Origin: VBDM01 sp035519135
GTDB taxonomy: Bacteria; Pseudomonadota; Gammaproteobacteria; Burkholderiales; SG8-39
Assembly (NCBI GenBank): GCA_035519135.1
Contig: DATIWX010000134.1
Span: forward strand, 1 to 26,399
DNA: 26,399 nucleotides
Reading direction: 5' to 3'
In this document: in pieces, positions 23,174 to 26,399 of the stretch
Position numbering within the stretch: position 1 is the first letter of the stretch
How the letters are laid out: the number at the start of each line of letters is the position of its first letter
The notes under the pieces: generated by a model
What the model saw: only the letters and a program-made list of their open reading frames with translations
Told to the model about the DNA's origin: nothing
Database searches by the model: none
Program-made: the position numbers and the translations under genes

Positions 23174-24406
23174 TCAGCCGAATTGCCGGGCCGCGACGGA
23201 GCCCTCGACGAACACGTTCTTCAGGCCATCCTCGGGCTTGCAGAACGGCTGCTGGTCGGCCCAGGCGAAGGCGTCGATCGCTTCCTGCTTCGCCGCCGCC
23301 TCGATCGCTTCGGCCTGGGCGCGGGTGAGCGAGCCCCAGGCGATGAGGACGTTTCGGCTGATTTCGACCGGGTCGCGGGCCATCCATTCGCGCAGCTCGC
23401 GCTCGGGACGGAACGACGAGATCGCGAGCGGGTCGTAGCCGAATGCGCCCAGCTCCCCTGGCTTGGCGCCGGGGGCGCCCCAGTGGTTGTAGTAGCGATA
23501 GGTCTTCGCCTCGATGAGCGTGGGGCCGTTGCCGGCGCGCGCCCGCTCGACCGCGGTCCGGGCGACGTTGTAGACCTGCATCACGTCCTGGCCGTTCACG
23601 ACCACTCCCGGGATGTGGTACGGGGCCGCCGCCTCGGCGATGTCCTTCATCGGGCACGAGAGCGAATAGTGGGCGTACTGGTGGTAGAGGTTGTTCTCGA
23701 GGACGTAGATGAAGGGCAGCTTGAGCAACGCCGCATTGTTGAGCGCGGAATGAAACGCGGGCGTCGCATACGTGCCGTCGCCCGCGAACACGACCACCAC
23801 CTGCTTGCTGCCGCGCGCCTTGATGGCGAACGCGGAGCCCGTGGCCATCGGCGGGGCCGGCCCGATCATGCCGTCGGCGCCGATGAAGCCGCATGACTTG
23901 TCCGACAGGTGCATCTCGCCCGCGTAGCCGCCGTTCAGTCCGGTCGCGCGGAAGTCGTTCTCGGCCGCCATCTTCTTCATGTCCACGCCTTTGGCGAGGG
24001 CGTGCCCCGTCGAGCGATGCGAGCTGTAGACGAGGTCCACCTCTTCGAAGCTGCCCTTGTTGCGCAGCGCCGCGCATACGCCGACCGCGACTGCCTCCTG
24101 GCCCGCGTAGAAATGGTCGTAGCCGCGGTACTTGGGATCGGTGAGCATCTTGTCGGCCATCGTCCTCTCGTGCCAGCGGATGCGGCAGATGTCGGTGTAC
24201 ATCTGGACCTGCTTGTCGGCGGGCAGGTCCTTGGCCCAGTAGCCGAGTTCGCCCTCGGCGTGCGCGTCGCTCGCGCGGATCAGCGAGATAGCGGCGCCCG
24301 CGCCGGCGACGCCCTTGAGGAATGTGCGCCGGCCCGGAGACCGGATCGGGCCCCACTCCGGAACCTGCTGCGTGGCTTCCTGGGTCGTGCTATCGAGTTC
24401 GGCCAT
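23174..24406 (-). CDS. 2-oxoacid dehydrogenase-type E1 alpha subunit with twin-arginine signal
   Basis: The product has 410 residues. Residues 23-50 form a Tat signal: SPGRRTFLKG (Arg26-Arg27), a weakly hydrophobic Gly/Ala stretch and a likely cut after AHA near residue 50. The mature part is a ThDP-binding E1 alpha domain: VYSSHRSTGHALAKGVDM, GGYAGEMHLSD, and the ThDP/Mg motif GDG (209-211) to ENNLY (237-241) with correct spacing. Such subunits decarboxylate 2-oxoacids (or cleave acetoin) with E1 beta and normally hand the product to lipoyl-E2 in the cytoplasm. A Tat signal on one is unusual. The start at 24406 follows AAGGAG by 6 bp; the ATG at 24421 precedes that site. It is the first gene of the operon reaching 18313. 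Confidence 0.9.
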   Translation of the reverse strand: MAELDSTTQEATQQVPEWGPIRSPGRRTFLKGVAGAGAAISLIRASDAHAEGELGYWAKDLPADKQVQMYTDICRIRWHERTMADKMLTDPKYRGYDHFYAGQEAVAVGVCAALRNKGSFEEVDLVYSSHRSTGHALAKGVDMKKMAAENDFRATGLNGGYAGEMHLSDKSCGFIGADGMIGPAPPMATGSAFAIKARGSKQVVVVFAGDGTYATPAFHSALNNAALLKLPFIYVLENNLYHQYAHYSLSCPMKDIAEAAAPYHIPGVVVNGQDVMQVYNVARTAVERARAGNGPTLIEAKTYRYYNHWGAPGAKPGELGAFGYDPLAISSFRPERELREWMARDPVEISRNVLIAWGSLTRAQAEAIEAAAKQEAIDAFAWADQQPFCKPEDGLKNVFVEGSVAARQFG

Positions 24407-24412
24407 GAACAT

Positions 24413-24418
24413 CTCCTT
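24413..24418 (-). promoter_or_regulatory. Ribosome-binding site selecting the E1 alpha start
   Basis: AAGGAG is placed 6 bp before the ATG at 24406. It excludes the in-frame ATG at 24421, which lies upstream of this site, and fixes the length of the Tat leader. Confidence 0.85.
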
Positions 24419-24515
24419 CACGCTGGGTTTACGGATTGACGCCTGGGTCGACGATAACCTTCCGTGCGGGGCGGGAATTGATGGCCGTCAACTGCGGCGC
24501 GAACAGAGGCTCTTC

Positions 24516-24830
24516 TTATCTTTGGCCTCCCCATTTCTCGTCATAGTCCGCCTCCGTGCCGATCTCACTGGCGTAGTGGTTGATTTCCCTGGCCGTCCTG
24601 CTGAATTCCTCCTCTCCCACCGCGCGCAGCGCTGCGGCTTGGCCGCGGCCGAACTTCTCCTTCCAGGACGGGGCATAGGTGAGCGTGATGAGGTAGCCGG
24701 CCCGCTTGTAGAGCTCCGTCAGAGCGCGCCGCGACTTGGCGTTCTCGACATCGTGGCGGATGTCGATGAAGACCTGCCGCATCCCCGTCTCGCTGTCGAT
24801 CCTGCCGTAGATGTGTCGGTCGTGAGCCAT
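24516..24830 (-). CDS. Conserved-looking 104-residue protein, function unknown
   Basis: I do not recognise this small, charged, soluble protein. It begins MAHDRHIYGRIDSETGMRQV, has a central helix-rich part (SRRALTELYKRAGYLITLTY) and ends with EADYDEKWGGQR. There are no cysteines, signal peptide or membrane segment. A strong AGGAGG site lies about 6 bp before the ATG at 24830, so the gene is probably real. The gene downstream on the same strand (E1 alpha) begins about 110 bp further, with its own ribosome-binding site, and may have a separate promoter. Variant 14-bp repeats lie 70-150 bp upstream of this gene, which would place it with the stress genes. Confidence 0.7.
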   Translation of the reverse strand: MAHDRHIYGRIDSETGMRQVFIDIRHDVENAKSRRALTELYKRAGYLITLTYAPSWKEKFGRGQAAALRAVGEEEFSRTAREINHYASEIGTEADYDEKWGGQR

Positions 24831-24900
24831 GGATGTCCTCCTTCCTCGCGAATGGTTGATCGCGATCCATCACCGAGGGGTCGCGGATCGCCGCGCGAAG

Positions 24901-24977
24901 GTCACGAAAGCGACCCGTGTCCGGCGGCGGCCGCGGTCGCATCGGGGGCCGGTTGCGCCGCGCATGGCAGGTGCGAC
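24901..24977. promoter_or_regulatory. Variant operator-like repeats between the 24830 and 25099 genes
   Basis: GTCACGAAAGCGAC (24901-24914) and ATGGCAGGTGCGAC (24964-24977) repeat the order seen at 2998/3045: an outer GTCAC site, then a TGGCA-type site. They lie in a 268-bp divergent gap that otherwise shows no gene. The halves match less well than at 12759. Confidence 0.45.
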
Positions 24978-25098
24978 CCGGGACTGGCGAATCGAATCCG
25001 ATCGGGGATGGAGCCGCGCCATTCTTGCCAGGCACGCGGCCGAATGCGCGCGCCTTGACCAACCTTCAACGATAGAGAGGTTTGATGTGGAAACGACC

Positions 25099-25458
25099 AT
25101 GAAGAAACGAATGCTTACAGGCGTCCTTGTCGGCGCGCTCATGCTTCCCGTTGCCGCCTACACCCAGGTGATCAGCGGAACGATCGCGGGTGGAGTCATC
25201 GGCGGCCCCGTGGGCGCCGTTGTCGGCGCAACCATCGGCGCCGTCAACGTGGCGCTCTTGAGCGACTATGCCGCGTCGCAGACCTGGCCCGCTTACGTCG
25301 TTCCCGGCGACGTGGTCGTCGGCACCGAGTTGCCCTCGGGCGTCGTCTACTACCGCGTTCCCCCCGAATACGTCGGGCCGCAATACTACACAGTGGTCAA
25401 TGGCCACACGGTCCTGATCGACCCGAGCACCCGCCGCGTCATCGCGGTGGTCAAGTAG
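25099..25458 (+). CDS. Exported DUF1236-like protein with glycine zipper
   Basis: This 119-residue protein has a signal peptide (MKKRMLTGVLVGALMLPVAA), a Gly/Ala zipper (SGTIAGGVIGGPVGAVVGAT, about 26-48) and a C-terminal DUF1236-like segment (GTELPSGVVYYRVPPEY, YTVVNGHTVLIDPSTRRV). The domain is common in small exported proteins of alpha- and betaproteobacteria; its role is unknown. An in-frame GTG at 25087 is preceded by GAGAGG with 6-bp spacing and would add four residues, so the start may lie there. The gene is divergent from the 104-residue protein and is preceded by the variant repeats. The response-regulator gene follows after about 86 bp. Confidence 0.82.
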   Translation: MKKRMLTGVLVGALMLPVAAYTQVISGTIAGGVIGGPVGAVVGATIGAVNVALLSDYAASQTWPAYVVPGDVVVGTELPSGVVYYRVPPEYVGPQYYTVVNGHTVLIDPSTRRVIAVVK

Positions 25459-25544
25459 GCAATACCCTGCACACGATCCCGCATCGGGGGGGCCCTGCCT
25501 TCGCTGCGTACCGCGGTGGGCAAGGGGCCGCCCTGTCCGGGATC

Positions 25545-26213
25545 GTGGCGCTTCTCGTGGACGGCGAGGAGGAGATGCGGCTCTGCGTGCGCATCGCACT
25601 GCACGCCGAAGGAGCGCTGGTGCGCGAGTCGCCCACGATGCGCAAGGCGAGCATCGACGTCGGCACCATGAGACCGGATCTCGTCATCCTGAACCTCATG
25701 TCGCCCGACGGCGGCAGCGACTTCATCCGTGAGCTGCGACAGTGGTGCGGCATTCCCGTCATCGTGCTGTCGGCCAACGTCGCCGAGGCCCACAAGGTCC
25801 AGGTCCTCGATGCCGGCGCGGACGACTGCCTCACGACGCCATTCGGCATTCCCGAGCTGCTGGCGCGGGTACGCGCGACGCTGCGGCGGCGCCATGCGCC
25901 GGCCGGCCATCACGAGTCGTTCCGCTTCGGCGAGATCGAGGTCGACCTGTCGTCGCGAATAGTCAGGCGTTGCGGCGAGGCGATTCACCTCACACGCGTC
26001 GAGTACCGCCTGCTGGAGTTGCTCGTCGCCAACGCCCCGCGAGTCCTCGGCCATCGCAGCATCCTGAAGGAGGTGTGGGGTCCGTCGCGCGTCGAGCACA
26101 GTCACTACGTGCGCATCTACATGGAGAGACTGCGCCGCAAGCTCGAGGCGAACCCGGCTCGACCGCGCCATCTCCTCACCGAGACCGCGGTGGGATACCG
26201 GCTGACGGCCTAG
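25545..26213 (+). CDS. OmpR-family regulator with a degenerate receiver
   Basis: The product has 222 residues: a receiver-like domain (about 1-115) and a winged-helix DNA-binding domain (about 125-220: LTRVEYRLLELLVANAPRVL, YVRIYMERLRRKLEANPARP, TAVGYRLTA), KdpE/PhoB-like. In the receiver the phospho-acceptor Asp is Asn50 (LVILNLMSPDGG) and the conserved Lys is Thr98 (CLTTPF). Only Asp6 remains of the usual acidic pair, followed by Gly-Glu. It should not be phosphorylated in the normal way, so it probably acts through dimer contacts or a ligand. The start is a GTG at 25545; no better codon or ribosome-binding site is seen, and the frame is open upstream. No kinase gene is adjacent. Confidence 0.87.
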   Translation: MALLVDGEEEMRLCVRIALHAEGALVRESPTMRKASIDVGTMRPDLVILNLMSPDGGSDFIRELRQWCGIPVIVLSANVAEAHKVQVLDAGADDCLTTPFGIPELLARVRATLRRRHAPAGHHESFRFGEIEVDLSSRIVRRCGEAIHLTRVEYRLLELLVANAPRVLGHRSILKEVWGPSRVEHSHYVRIYMERLRRKLEANPARPRHLLTETAVGYRLTA

Positions 26214-26236
26214 AGCAAGTTGCCTGGCACCGCGGC

Positions 26237-26399
26237 TCAAAAGGCGCTCGTCACCTTGATCAGGAACTGGACCGACCTGATGCCGGGATCGCGATGCGTC
26301 GGGAAAGCGATATCGGCGTGCAGGACGTGGTTGGACGCCGAGCGGGCGCTCGCCAGGCGAAGGCCGATGCCGACATCGCCGAGCCAGCCCGTGTTCTCC
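26237..26399 (-). CDS. Outer-membrane beta-barrel protein, C-terminal fragment (Omp85/surface-antigen type)
   Basis: The leftward frame is open from the right edge of the window to a TGA at 26237-26239. It encodes 53 residues with alternating beta-strand pattern: GWLGDVGIGLRLASARSASN, VLHADIAFPTHRD and VQFLIKVTSAF. The last residue is Phe, the usual C-terminal signature of outer-membrane barrels recognised by the BAM complex, and the strand pattern resembles the final strands of surface-antigen (D15/Omp85-like) proteins. The start lies outside the window. It is convergent with the degenerate response regulator, 23 bp away. Confidence 0.65.
   Translation of the reverse strand, partial: ENTGWLGDVGIGLRLASARSASNHVLHADIAFPTHRDPGIRSVQFLIKVTSAF

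Noticed and set aside
1..26399. Mobile elements, CRISPR arrays, tRNA or rRNA genes
   Set aside because: I saw no transposase, integrase, regular spacer array or cloverleaf-like sequence.

Overview
The window is G+C-rich (roughly two thirds by eye), densely coded and shows no tRNA, rRNA, CRISPR or insertion sequence. Gene content (Omp85-type barrel fragment, Mla-type lipid transport, HdeD and DUF1269-like proteins, MBOAT/SGNH pair, Tat export) points to a Gram-negative proteobacterium. A betaproteobacterium is my best guess, but this is inference and not a taxonomic assignment.

Layout from left to right. 1-1412: the 3' end of an iron-sulfur L-serine dehydratase gene and a LysR regulator. 1461-8511: an envelope/stress region. 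A leftward operon (small exported protein, Ala/Lys-rich helical protein, DUF1269-like protein) is divergent from a rightward series (DUF1269-like protein, HdeD-like membrane protein, second DUF1269-like protein, MgtA-type P-type ATPase, third DUF1269-like protein, PRC-barrel protein). 8504-12723: a leftward, overlapping operon of response regulator, MlaE-, MlaF- and MlaD-like proteins and a PqiC-like lipoprotein. 12804-15260: a divergent hybrid histidine kinase with three PAS domains. 15267-16616: a second copy of the helical-protein/DUF1269 pair and a short VIT/CCC1-like remnant. 16681-18150: a RimK-like ATP-grasp protein.

18313-24406 is the most unusual part. It is a tightly packed leftward operon of seven genes: a thiamine-diphosphate E1 alpha subunit that carries a twin-arginine export signal, its E1 beta partner without a signal, a YgiT-type zinc-finger protein, two related c-type heme proteins, an AlgI-like MBOAT acyltransferase and an SGNH-type membrane-anchored protein. 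No E2 or E3 gene is present. The set suggests an exported 2-oxoacid (or acetoin-like) oxidising enzyme that passes electrons to cytochromes instead of lipoamide, coupled in some way to cell-surface acylation. The right end holds an unrecognised 104-residue protein, a DUF1236-like exported protein, a response regulator whose receiver lacks the phospho-accepting Asp and the conserved Lys, and the 3' end of an outer-membrane barrel gene.

A 14-bp inverted repeat, best form GTCACAGATGTGAC, or clear variants of it, recurs in six intergenic regions in front of the stress genes, the kinase/regulator pair, the RimK-like gene and the DUF1236-like gene. It is absent from the E1 operon. I infer a local regulon, possibly controlled by the response regulator at 11953-12723.
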